The translations under genes were made by a program, and so were the position numbers. DNA of 32,957 nt from Bacteroidales bacterium (GTDB taxonomy: Bacteria; Bacteroidota; Bacteroidia; Bacteroidales; JAFGHD01). Every line of letters begins with the position of its first letter. The first letter of the stretch is position 1. The notes below the pieces were generated by a model. The model searched no databases, was not told where the DNA came from, and saw nothing but the letters and a program-made list of their open reading frames with translations. This document shows, piece after piece, positions 8,093 to 16,044 of the stretch. The stretch spans positions 1-32,957 of the forward strand of contig JAFGHD010000049.1 in assembly GCA_016939365.1 (NCBI GenBank), in the 5' to 3' direction.

Positions 8093-9718
8093 ATGAATTT
8101 TTTTCAAACGCTCATCCTGAGAAAAGGCTTGATCTGGCCTGTCATCAAAGGCTTGCTGGCCATCATGATGCAGGGTTGCATTCAGGAAGAGCTGGAATTC
8201 GACAAGATCAAGAGCCCGGATTGGAGCTCCCAATGGGCTGTCCCGCTGATCAATACCGAATTCGACCTGTATGATTTCCTTAAGGACAGCAGTACGATCA
8301 TCACCGGTGAAGACGGATTGGTCGCACTGGTATATGAAAACAAGGACCTCATCAGTATTGATGCCTACGAAGAAATCCAGATTCCTGACCAGGAATGCGA
8401 CATGCATACGGAATACCCCCTGCCCCCTCTACCCTCCGGTACTATGGGGTCAGTCCCACTGACTCTCACCGCCGGATTTGACACCGATGAGGAGGATCAG
8501 CGCATCGACAGCGCATGGTTAAAGGGTGGAAGTTTCAGGCTGGAGTGCCATTCCAGCCTGAATAAGGACTTTGCCACCGCGGAGTTTATCATCCGGTCCC
8601 TGATCCATCAGACCACACGGGACACACTCCGGTTCATTATGGATATCGGTAATCCGGGTGGATTGCCCGAAGTGATGAGGGACACGACCATCCCGATGTC
8701 GGAATATATCCTCGTTCCCGAGCCCGATGCATTTCAGAACCAGGAGATACACATACAGGCCATTATCCATTTTATGGCGGATGGCAACCCGGATTTGTCA
8801 CCCTATTACCTGAAACTTGAAAACTCATTCGTTAGCATGGACTTCAGCCGCATATACGGCTATCTGGGTCAATACTCCGAAATCATGGAAGACACGATCC
8901 TGCTGGATATATTCAAGATCAATGAGGAAGGGCATTTTACATTTGCTGAGGGAAGTGTCGGGCTTAAACTCAAGGTAAGGAACAGTTCCGGCGTTCCCGG
9001 TCGGCTGACGGCTGAACGCTTCACCGCATTTCATCAGGAGGGAAGTGATTCTGCCGATATCCACCTGATTCCCGATGTTTTCGGGATCCATCATGCCTTG
9101 CCGGGACAGGAAGGACAGTATGTATTTACCGAGCAACTGTTCGAAAGCCCCGACATTCACGAAGCACTCAATATATCCCCTTACAGGCTTCTGTTGCGCC
9201 TGAAGGGAGAGATGAACTGGCAAGGAGATACGACGGTCTTCAATTTTGTGCTGGACAGCAGCAGAATACAGGCGGATATGGAGGTCGAACTCAGACTGTA
9301 CGGTGCAGTTGAAGGTTTTCAGGTCTCCGACACCGTTTCGTTCGAACTGGAACCTATATCAAACCTGGGAGCTCTTCAGTTGAACATATGGGTCAGCAAC
9401 GGATTTCCAATAACGGCAGGTGTCGAATTACTTCTGGTCGACTCGACCTGGCAGGTGGTTCATACTCTCATGCAGCTCAATGATCCGTTGATGATGGCCG
9501 CAGGAGTGGGACCACCTCCCGGTCTCAGGGTTGAATCGCCTGCGGAAACGCTCTCAGCGATCACCATTGCCGATGAGGAGACACTGGAGAAAATCTATCG
9601 GGCCACCTGGGCCATTGTCAGGGTGCGGATTGAAACTCCGCCGGGCCAGCTTGTAAAGATCTATCCTGACTATAAAATCCGCCTCAGGGCGGGTGCCCTG
9701 GTGGGCATGAAACCCTGA
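8093..9718 (+). CDS. Putative lipoprotein, partner of the downstream outer-membrane barrel
   Basis: A 541-residue protein with an unrecognised main domain. The first 29 residues look like a lipoprotein signal: basic residues, a hydrophobic stretch, then MMQGC with the candidate lipidated Cys29. The rest is beta-rich and acidic, with repeated alternating-hydrophobic segments and few Lys/Cys, as in periplasmic or surface beta-sandwich proteins. No catalytic motif is visible. The stop is 17 bases before the start of a DUF5723-like barrel gene, so the two are almost certainly co-transcribed. Lipoproteins of unknown function next to DUF5723 barrels are a recurrent Bacteroidota arrangement as far as I can recall, suggesting a cell-envelope role. 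No promoter is evident between the upstream terminator and the ATG. Confidence 0.75.
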   Translation: MNFFQTLILRKGLIWPVIKGLLAIMMQGCIQEELEFDKIKSPDWSSQWAVPLINTEFDLYDFLKDSSTIITGEDGLVALVYENKDLISIDAYEEIQIPDQECDMHTEYPLPPLPSGTMGSVPLTLTAGFDTDEEDQRIDSAWLKGGSFRLECHSSLNKDFATAEFIIRSLIHQTTRDTLRFIMDIGNPGGLPEVMRDTTIPMSEYILVPEPDAFQNQEIHIQAIIHFMADGNPDLSPYYLKLENSFVSMDFSRIYGYLGQYSEIMEDTILLDIFKINEEGHFTFAEGSVGLKLKVRNSSGVPGRLTAERFTAFHQEGSDSADIHLIPDVFGIHHALPGQEGQYVFTEQLFESPDIHEALNISPYRLLLRLKGEMNWQGDTTVFNFVLDSSRIQADMEVELRLYGAVEGFQVSDTVSFELEPISNLGALQLNIWVSNGFPITAGVELLLVDSTWQVVHTLMQLNDPLMMAAGVGPPPGLRVESPAETLSAITIADEETLEKIYRATWAIVRVRIETPPGQLVKIYPDYKIRLRAGALVGMKP

Positions 9719-9735
9719 GCCAACCCCACCTTCTT

Positions 9736-11160
9736 ATGACAAAGCGGATCATTGACCGGCAAAGGAGAATGGCAGTGGCCATTATCCTCCTCATGTGTAC
9801 CTCAGTAGGTCTGAAGTGCCAGGTTTCCCGCACCTCTTACTTCCTTAATGAATTACCCGAATCCGGCCTGCTCAACCCTGCTTCAGCACCCTCTTCACGC
9901 TTTTATGTGAACCTGCCTTTCATTTCTGCTTTTCATATGGGGTTTGAAAGCCCTTTTGCATTTGATGAACTGACCGCAGAATGGCCGGGCGGCGATTCGC
10001 TTTACCTCGACAGGGAGACCATAATGGGTACCCTGTCCCGAAAGAACTACTTCGCTCTATCTGTTTATGACCAGCTGGCGGCGGCAGGAGCGGCTTTCGG
10101 AAAACACAGTATCAATCTGACCGTGGCACAGGTATTCTCCACCCATTTTATATTCAGTGAAGACCTCGCCAGGCTCATTCTTTATGGAAACGGCGATCCG
10201 GTCCTCATCGGGAACAATGTGACCATCGATAAATCCCACCTGAGCATGAACTCATACCATGAATTCGGTCTGGGATATGCTTTCCGGTGGAACGACCGGC
10301 TGACCATCGGTACAAGGATCAAATATCTGAACGGCGATTTCAACGTCTGGATGGAAAAAGGCAACATCGATCTTTTCACCAGCGATACCCCCGATTACCC
10401 CATCACCATGGCATCTGACATCAGGCTTCACACCTCTTCAACTATCAGCGATTTCGACGATCTGATCGCACAGGTAGAGAAGTATCAATGGTTCGACCTG
10501 ACCCGCAACCACGGATGGGCAGCTGATCTGGGAGCCTCTTTCAGGTTGAATGATCACTGGTCATTTTCGGCCAGTGCTGCGGATATTGGACGGATCAGGT
10601 GGAAAGATGATGTTCGGCGGTTCATTTCCCGGAACCCCGGTCTCGCTTGTTCCTTCGGTGGGTTTGAGCTGGATGATTTTTTTGCAGACGGTAGTTTCAG
10701 GGATACCCTCGGTATCCTGGACACATTGCAGCATCGTTTCGGACTGGAAGAATACAACGATCCTTACCGGGCCTGGATCACACCCAAGACCTACATCGGG
10801 GCACTCTATCACTTCATTCCTGCAGACGGTCTTGGGATCATGGTGCGGTCAGCCTTTACCGGCGGGATCATCAGACCCTCAGCGACCCTGAGCTACTATA
10901 GGATTCTCTGGCAAAAGCTCACCCTGGGAGCCAGCTATTCATTGGTCAATGATGACTTCCTCAATATCGGACTGGTCACCAGCCTGCGGATCGGACCCGC
11001 TCAAATATATGTGATGACCGATTTTGCCAAAGGATGGATCAGTGGAAGAGCCTCTCCCAACTATAGCTCCCATTTCGGGATCAGTTTTCATATCGGAGCC
11101 AATAAGCCTTCAGAAGGGGAACGCAGCTTCGGGGAAGATGAAGAGAATGCCGGACCGTGA
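9736..11160 (+). CDS. DUF5723-like outer-membrane beta-barrel protein
   Basis: A 474-residue outer-membrane protein. An N-terminal signal sequence (about 1-28, ending GLKCQ) is followed by LLNPASAP near 45-52, a motif typical of the N-terminal luminal hatch of FadL-like and DUF5723-type barrels. Then come many amphipathic strands with aromatic girdle residues (for example FGLGYAFRWNDRLTIGTRI and the last strands AQIYVMTDFAKGW and SSHFGISFHIG). The protein runs past the last strand into a short acidic tail. It is translated 17 bases after the lipoprotein gene. The barrel fold is well supported; cargo or substrate is unknown. Confidence 0.8.
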   Translation: MTKRIIDRQRRMAVAIILLMCTSVGLKCQVSRTSYFLNELPESGLLNPASAPSSRFYVNLPFISAFHMGFESPFAFDELTAEWPGGDSLYLDRETIMGTLSRKNYFALSVYDQLAAAGAAFGKHSINLTVAQVFSTHFIFSEDLARLILYGNGDPVLIGNNVTIDKSHLSMNSYHEFGLGYAFRWNDRLTIGTRIKYLNGDFNVWMEKGNIDLFTSDTPDYPITMASDIRLHTSSTISDFDDLIAQVEKYQWFDLTRNHGWAADLGASFRLNDHWSFSASAADIGRIRWKDDVRRFISRNPGLACSFGGFELDDFFADGSFRDTLGILDTLQHRFGLEEYNDPYRAWITPKTYIGALYHFIPADGLGIMVRSAFTGGIIRPSATLSYYRILWQKLTLGASYSLVNDDFLNIGLVTSLRIGPAQIYVMTDFAKGWISGRASPNYSSHFGISFHIGANKPSEGERSFGEDEENAGP

Positions 11161-11175
11161 TGACACCTGTAACTG

Positions 11176-12348
11176 TCAATCAATAACGAACCTTCCTGCA
11201 AAGGTTCCGTCACCGGAAAGTTCAACAATGTATTCCCCATGAACCAAACTTCTGGTGTCAAGGGTGATCCGGTTGTCCGGCAAATCACATTCCTCAATGA
11301 CATCTCCCTGGTTATTCAGGATGATCAAATGATACAATTCCTTACCAGGATTTTCAAATTCCAGGGTTATCTGTTTGCTGAACAGGCCGGGGATGACCTG
11401 AAATGACAACAAGCAGGACTCCCTCCGGATATCCCCGGTCTCACAGGGAAGGAGCAGGTCGGCAGAAAGGTAATTCATCCATTCAATTCCATCGGAAATT
11501 CTTGTGGTTCCATGCAAAATATTCTGGTTTACTTCGTATACAGTTCCAGCAGTTTCATACCATTCACCCCTTTTACCGTCCCAACAGAAAGCTGAAGAAG
11601 CCAGCATGTTACCAACTGCATCGCAGCTGTAACGCTCCCTCATGACAAACTGCCAGCTACCTGGCAATTCCCTCCGGCTTCTGGTCATCATCGAAAGATG
11701 CCCATGACGATCATAATCATAGGTTACCCGGCAAACGGGATCATCCCAGTCAGCACCATTCCAGTAACTGACGGTTTCGGAAACCTTTTGACCATCTTCA
11801 GAGAAACCGAAAACACGTCTCATCTGGTATTGCCAACCGTCAGTGTAACGCATGGTCACCATTCCGCACTGCACGCCGTTTTCTGAATAATTCATCACCT
11901 CCCTGATATCAGGGATGATACTGTCTGTGAATACATGGTTTCCGGTTACCGATATCAGCCTGCCGGAAGGATCATATGAATATATGTGCAAGTAGGTCTC
12001 TTTCCACCTCAGTTCTGCTTCACTCCAAAACATCTCCTCCACGACTGACGGTTTCGCCGGCTGGTAATACTGATATGATTTCATGCTGTAATTCACCCAT
12101 TTTTTACGGCATTGTATCTGCACGACTTCGGTCAGTCTTGACGCATCGCCCCTGATCACGATGGTCCGGTCGACCAGATCCCACCCTTCCTTCCTGTGAT
12201 TCCACTGACGTGTGTACAACGTATCGATGTTAATATGATAGGCTTCTGATGTAAACCACAGAAGCATAAAGGCAAGCATAACCCATATTCCTGTGGTTTT
12301 TCGGATGGGAAACAGGAGACCCCGTTGAGTGTAGGTTTTTGTTTCCAT
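11176..12348 (-). CDS. Secreted protein of unknown function with a probable T9SS type A tail
   Basis: A 390-residue protein. An N-terminal hydrophobic segment (about 20-37) after a basic region acts as signal peptide. The body contains repeated W/Y-rich strands of the type YSYDPSGRLISVTG, VTYDYDRHGHLSMM and YSCDAVGNMLASS, resembling the YD-like repeats of RHS-type or DUF3836-like Bacteroidota proteins but in a short array. The last ~60 residues look like a compact T9SS type A sorting domain: YHLIILNNQGDVI, then LVHGEYIVELSGDGTFAGRF and terminal VID. It is convergent with the barrel gene (15 bases between stops) and has the best promoter match in the window. Not recognised beyond fold-level features. 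Confidence 0.7.
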   Translation of the reverse strand: METKTYTQRGLLFPIRKTTGIWVMLAFMLLWFTSEAYHINIDTLYTRQWNHRKEGWDLVDRTIVIRGDASRLTEVVQIQCRKKWVNYSMKSYQYYQPAKPSVVEEMFWSEAELRWKETYLHIYSYDPSGRLISVTGNHVFTDSIIPDIREVMNYSENGVQCGMVTMRYTDGWQYQMRRVFGFSEDGQKVSETVSYWNGADWDDPVCRVTYDYDRHGHLSMMTRSRRELPGSWQFVMRERYSCDAVGNMLASSAFCWDGKRGEWYETAGTVYEVNQNILHGTTRISDGIEWMNYLSADLLLPCETGDIRRESCLLSFQVIPGLFSKQITLEFENPGKELYHLIILNNQGDVIEECDLPDNRITLDTRSLVHGEYIVELSGDGTFAGRFVID

Positions 12349-12373
12349 TTTGCCTGATTTTTGGTTTACCGGT

Positions 12374-12404
12374 CAAAAATACATGCCGGAAAGGGGGGAT
12401 TCAA
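12374..12404 (-). promoter_or_regulatory. Bacteroidota-type promoter of the minus-strand secreted protein
   Basis: On the minus strand, TTG (plus 12402-12404) is followed after exactly 20 bases by TATTTTTG (plus 12374-12381). Both the elements and the 19-21 base spacing fit the Bacteroidota primary-sigma promoter (-33 TTTG, -7 TAnnTTTG), although the -33 has only three of four bases. It lies 26 bases upstream of the ATG at 12348. Confidence 0.65.
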
Positions 12405-12545
12405 GTCTTATTTAGGGAATGGCATGGGTACCGGTGTTAAGGTGCGGATCGGATTATTCTGTGGAGATTTCAGGTCACCGGAAATTGCATGAAAAAGTTT
12501 CCTTTTTAAGTGAAATTATTCGGAACCTTTCATAAGCACAACTTA

Positions 12546-12553
12546 TATCTTTG
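12546..12553 (+). promoter_or_regulatory. Possible -7 promoter element of the aminomutase operon
   Basis: TATCTTTG matches TAnnTTTG but no -33 TTTG is found at the expected distance. It would produce a leader of about 170 bases before the ATG at 12730. Confidence 0.38.
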
Positions 12554-12729
12554 ATTATCAAATATATTTCTGTTAATTATCCGATGAAAAAATTTTGTTA
12601 AAAAAAAACAACATCGAACAATAGTTTGTTTATAATTGCAGGCCATTTCAAAAAGCGCCTGGTTTAAAGCAACCAATTAATATTGAATTTATTACACCAG
12701 GGCTTACAAATGGCAATAACAAACCATTG

Positions 12730-13989
12730 ATGAAAACGGTGAAAAAAGATGTTAAGGCTTCAATCTTCTGTGAGGAGAAGGAAGCCGAGCCTCCAAGTAT
12801 GGGTCATCCCGACCCGGTACTGCTGACCATGACCCGGCAGGAAAATGGATTGAAAAATGATTTTCCTGTAAACATCCGATCCCTGGAATTCAGAAACAGG
12901 TACTTCCCTGAAACCTCACTCCGCGACTGGAACAACTGGCAGTGGCAGATCAGAAACAGCTACACATCCTACGAGCAGATACAACAGTTTCTGCATCTCT
13001 CCGAGGATGAGGTAAAGCCATCCGGCAATGGTAACAACCTGCCGATCAGGATCACTCCCTATTATGCAAGCCTTCTGGATCCCTATGATGCGCTACAGCC
13101 CCTCAGGCGAACCGTTATTCCGGTGCTGGATGAGCTGATTACATCGCCCGAAGAAAAACCTGATCCGCTGGGAGAAATGAATGACAGTCCGGTAAACCAC
13201 ATTGTACACCGGTATCCGGACAGGGTATTGTTTCTGGTCACGGGATTTTGCTCAACCTATTGCCGATACTGTACCCGCTCGCACATGGTCTCCAAAAAGG
13301 ACAAGTGCCATGCGATGAAAAGCGAGTGGGATGAAGCCATCGGTTATATCCAACAACATCCGGAAGTACGCGATGTGGTCATTTCAGGAGGCGATCCGCT
13401 GACACTTCCTGAAAGCAGGTTGCAATACCTGTTGTCGCGTTTGAGGGCGATCAGCCATGTCGAGATCATCCGCATCGGCACCAAAGTACCCGCTGTGCTG
13501 CCCATGCGTATCACCCCTCCCCTCCTTAGGATGATCAGGCAATATCATCCGGTTTTCATGAGCATCCATTTCACCCATCCGGACGAGTTGACACCTGAGG
13601 TATGTACAGCCTGTGAACGGATCGCCGACGCGGGTATTCCGATGGGAAGCCAGACTGTGCTGCTCCGCGGGATCAATGACGATCCGGTTGTATTCAGGAA
13701 ATTGATGCAGGGATTGCTTAAAATAAGGGTAAGACCCTATTACCTGTATCAATGCGATCCGATCCCGGGTTCAGCGCATTTCAGGACGCATGTGGAAAAG
13801 GGCCTGGATATCATCAGGAGCCTGCGCGGCTTCACATCAGGATACGCCATCCCCCATTTCGTCATCGATGCGCCCGGAGGCGGAGGCAAAATACCGCTTC
13901 TTCCCGAATATTTCCAGGGCAGGTCTGATGGTCGTGTGGTGCTTACCAACTACGAAGGAAATACTTACTATTATCCTGATCCGGACTGA
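12730..13989 (+). CDS. KamA-family radical SAM aminomutase (lysine 2,3-aminomutase-like)
   Basis: A 419-residue radical-SAM, PLP-dependent enzyme that should move an alpha-amino group to the beta carbon of an amino acid. The [4Fe-4S] motif CSTYCRYC gives Cys174, 178 and 181, followed by Arg183, equivalent to the carboxylate-binding Arg of clostridial lysine 2,3-aminomutase. Asp343 (QCD), Asp380 (VIDAPGGGGK) and PLP-lysine K387 keep exactly the 37 and 7 residue spacing of Asp293, Asp330 and Lys337 in that enzyme. The two Asp bind the substrate epsilon-amino group; glutamate 2,3-aminomutases replace them with Lys and Asn, so lysine is the best guess. The C terminus stops soon after the barrel and lacks the CxC...C zinc tail of the clostridial protein. 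A TTG at 12727 is in frame, but ATG at 12730 is the better start. First gene of a four-gene operon. Confidence 0.88.
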   Translation: MKTVKKDVKASIFCEEKEAEPPSMGHPDPVLLTMTRQENGLKNDFPVNIRSLEFRNRYFPETSLRDWNNWQWQIRNSYTSYEQIQQFLHLSEDEVKPSGNGNNLPIRITPYYASLLDPYDALQPLRRTVIPVLDELITSPEEKPDPLGEMNDSPVNHIVHRYPDRVLFLVTGFCSTYCRYCTRSHMVSKKDKCHAMKSEWDEAIGYIQQHPEVRDVVISGGDPLTLPESRLQYLLSRLRAISHVEIIRIGTKVPAVLPMRITPPLLRMIRQYHPVFMSIHFTHPDELTPEVCTACERIADAGIPMGSQTVLLRGINDDPVVFRKLMQGLLKIRVRPYYLYQCDPIPGSAHFRTHVEKGLDIIRSLRGFTSGYAIPHFVIDAPGGGGKIPLLPEYFQGRSDGRVVLTNYEGNTYYYPDPD

Positions 13990-14005
13990 TTTGACGGATC
14001 ATTAT

Positions 14006-14055
14006 GCCGGCAGGCATGCTTCAGGTGTCGCGGGTACCGGTAACCGCCTGCCGGC
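14006..14055. repeat. Perfect 10-base inverted repeat between aminomutase and ATP-grasp genes
   Basis: GCCGGCAGGC (14006-14015) and GCCTGCCGGC (14046-14055) are perfect reverse complements around a 30-base loop. It sits in the 87-base gap between the first and second operon genes, where all other gaps are short or absent. There is no proper T-run after it. It could be an mRNA processing/stability hairpin, a partial terminator, or a dispersed REP-like element related to the palindrome at 32889-32939. Confidence 0.6.
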
Positions 14056-14076
14056 AACAATTTTGATCTGAGAAAA

Positions 14077-15054
14077 ATGAATATCGGGATCACTTATGAC
14101 CTTCGTGAAGATTATCTTAAAATGGGATTTTCACCGGAGGAGACCGCCGAGTTTGACAGGCAGGAAACCATCGATGCCATTGCCGCAGCACTGGAGAAAA
14201 ACGGTTTCCGTACCAACAGGATCGGCAATATCCATCAATTATGCAGGCGCCTTGCAAAGGGAGACCGGTGGGATATTGTCTTTAACATCTGCGAGGGCTT
14301 GTACGGAATGGGGCGCGAAGCACAGGCCCCTGCGCTTCTGGATGCCTTTAACATCCCCTACGTTTTTTCCGATCCATTGGTATTGGCCCTGACACTGCAC
14401 AAGGGTATGACCAAAACCCTTGTACGTGCCGCCGGAATACCCACAGCCGACTACCACATGGTTCACTCGCCGTCTGATATTCCCCAAGTGAATATGCCTT
14501 TCCCGCTTTTTGCCAAACCGGTGGCAGAAGGTACCGGAAAAGGGATCCATTCCGGTTCGGTGATCCAGACACCCGGACAATTGGAGGCGGCCTGCAGGTC
14601 GCTTCTTTCATCGTTCCGCCAGCCCGTATTGGTCGAAAGGTTCCTGCCCGGCCGGGAATTCACGGCCGGTATTGTCGGAACCGGGGAGCATGCGCAGTGT
14701 ATCGGGGTGATGGAAATTGTACTGAAAGAGGAGGCCGAGACCAGCGTTTACTCCTATCATAACAAGGAAGATTACGAAAAACTCGTGGAATATCATGTCA
14801 AGGACGACCCCATCGTGGAACAGTGCGTAAAGGTGGCACTTGATTCATGGAGGATGCTCGGGTGCCGCGATGGCGGCCGCGTGGATATCCGGTGTGACGA
14901 GCATGACATCCCCAATTTTATTGAAGTGAATCCCCTGGCCGGGCTGCATCCGGTACATTCCGACCTGCCCATCCTCGCATCCCGCAAAGGCATCGGGTAC
15001 CCTGAACTGATCGGGATGATCATGCAGTCCGCCCTCCGCCGGGTCTCCTCATAA
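14077..15054 (+). CDS. ATP-grasp ligase, D-Ala-D-Ala-ligase-like (first of two)
   Basis: A 325-residue cytosolic ATP-grasp carboxylate-amine ligase. The Rossmann-like N-terminal domain begins MNIGITYD and contains FNICEG (69-74), as in D-Ala-D-Ala ligases. ATP-binding lysines are probably K109 and K147 (FAKPVAEGTGKGI, with a glycine-rich loop at 151-156). VERFLPGREFTAGIVG (186-201) is the typical segment before the metal site, and metal ligands are Asp270 in RVDIR, Glu283 and Asn285 in FIEVNPLAGL. The loop EGTGKG differs from the Ser-containing loop of housekeeping Ddl, so a substrate other than D-Ala is likely. It should activate a carboxylate as acyl phosphate and join it to an amine. Downstream of the aminomutase and 11 bases before a second, divergent ATP-grasp gene. 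Confidence 0.87.
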   Translation: MNIGITYDLREDYLKMGFSPEETAEFDRQETIDAIAAALEKNGFRTNRIGNIHQLCRRLAKGDRWDIVFNICEGLYGMGREAQAPALLDAFNIPYVFSDPLVLALTLHKGMTKTLVRAAGIPTADYHMVHSPSDIPQVNMPFPLFAKPVAEGTGKGIHSGSVIQTPGQLEAACRSLLSSFRQPVLVERFLPGREFTAGIVGTGEHAQCIGVMEIVLKEEAETSVYSYHNKEDYEKLVEYHVKDDPIVEQCVKVALDSWRMLGCRDGGRVDIRCDEHDIPNFIEVNPLAGLHPVHSDLPILASRKGIGYPELIGMIMQSALRRVSS

Positions 15055-15065
15055 ACATATCGATC

Positions 15066-16034
15066 ATGGAAAAGGCATTGATACTGATCAATAAGATGTC
15101 TTCCGATCCGGCCGAAGATGAGCTGGACGTCCTTGAGCAGGCACGGGTCGTGGAAGAGGCACTTTTGGAGAACGGATATCAGGTTCACCGGGAATTCCTC
15201 GATCTCGATCTGCTGACCGCCCGGACAGCGATCATGTCATTCCATCCCGACCTAATCTTCAACCTGGTGGAAAGCCTTGACGGCAAAGGTGAGCTGGTGT
15301 TCCTACCCACCGCTCTGCTGGAGAGCCTGGACATCCCCTATACAGGCTGCCAGCTTGACAGCATGTACCTTACCTCCAATAAGGTGCTTGCCAAAAAGAA
15401 ACTCATACAGAAAGGACTCCCTACAGCAGACTGGTACACTTCCGCACAAGCCTCAATGATCCCCCCTGATAAACGATACATCATCAAACCGGTCTGGGAA
15501 GATGCTTCCGTTGATATCGACGACCATGTGGTTTTTACCGGTTCTGATCCCGGCCTGAAGGAATACTTCATCAGAAATCCCCTTAAAAAAGCCTTCATCG
15601 AAGAATACATTGAGGGAAGGGAATTCAACATCTCCATCCTCGGCGGAGAAAATGGCCCGGAAGTGCTGCCTCCTGCTGAGATCAGGTTCATGAATTTCCC
15701 TGAGGGGAAACCCAGGATTGTTGGATACAGATCGAAGTGGAAGGAGGATTCCTTTGAATACCGGAACACCATCCGGAGTTTTGACTTCCCTGTTGAGGAC
15801 AGGGACCTTCTTGCGCGGCTGAAAGCCTTATGCCTCTCCTGCTGGAAGGAATTTAACCTCAGGGGATATGCACGTGTTGATTTCCGGGTGGACGGCAAGG
15901 GACATCCCTTCATCCTCGAGATCAATGCCAACCCGTGTATCTCACCCGATGCCGGTTTTTATGCAGCCTGCCAAACGGCAGGGTATCCTTTCTCTGATGT
16001 GATCCTCAGAATTATTTATGATGCCTTTCATTGA
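15066..16034 (+). CDS. ATP-grasp ligase, D-Ala-D-Ala-ligase-like (second of two)
   Basis: A 322-residue ATP-grasp enzyme related to but clearly distinct from its upstream neighbour. The N-terminal domain contains FNLVESLDGKGE (65-76), matching the Ddl-type FNxxxGxxGE region. ATP lysine K141 lies in IIKPVWEDASVDID, a more Ddl-like loop than in the first enzyme. EEYIEGREFNISILG (179-193) precedes the metal site, with Asp272 in RVDFR, Glu285 and Asn287 in LEINANPCIS. The gene follows the first ligase by 11 bases and the acetyltransferase starts 10 bases (or fewer, with overlap) after it, so co-expression is near certain. Two successive ligases imply two amide bonds or two alternative substrates. 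Not a housekeeping ddl by context, since no cell-wall genes are nearby. Confidence 0.87.
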   Translation: MEKALILINKMSSDPAEDELDVLEQARVVEEALLENGYQVHREFLDLDLLTARTAIMSFHPDLIFNLVESLDGKGELVFLPTALLESLDIPYTGCQLDSMYLTSNKVLAKKKLIQKGLPTADWYTSAQASMIPPDKRYIIKPVWEDASVDIDDHVVFTGSDPGLKEYFIRNPLKKAFIEEYIEGREFNISILGGENGPEVLPPAEIRFMNFPEGKPRIVGYRSKWKEDSFEYRNTIRSFDFPVEDRDLLARLKALCLSCWKEFNLRGYARVDFRVDGKGHPFILEINANPCISPDAGFYAACQTAGYPFSDVILRIIYDAFH

Positions 16035-16044
16035 TCACCCGGGT

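Larger units (their letters stand above)
12349..12729. other. Divergent intergenic region and long leader of the aminomutase operon
   Basis: About 380 bases of AT-rich DNA without a gene. It holds a good minus-strand promoter (12374-12404) for the secreted protein, and a plus-strand -7-like element at 12546-12553, which would give the aminomutase operon an untranslated leader of roughly 170 bases. In that leader CCTGGT (12658-12663) can pair with ACCAGG (12696-12701) across a 32-base loop, a weak structure. I see no recognisable riboswitch; in particular nothing I can match to the lysine riboswitch core. Confidence 0.6.

Noticed and set aside
11403-11645. Short plus-strand frames opposite the secreted protein at 11176-12348
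   Set aside because: Low-complexity basic translation without homologous pattern; the minus frame has signal peptide, repeats, tail and promoter.
12554-12729. A lysine riboswitch before the aminomutase operon
   Set aside because: The leader is AT-rich with only one weak long-loop pairing and none of the multi-helix core expected of the L box.
14077-16034. Housekeeping D-Ala-D-Ala ligase (ddl) genes
   Set aside because: Two divergent copies in an operon with an aminomutase and an acetyltransferase, with no mur or fts genes nearby, point to a different amide bond.
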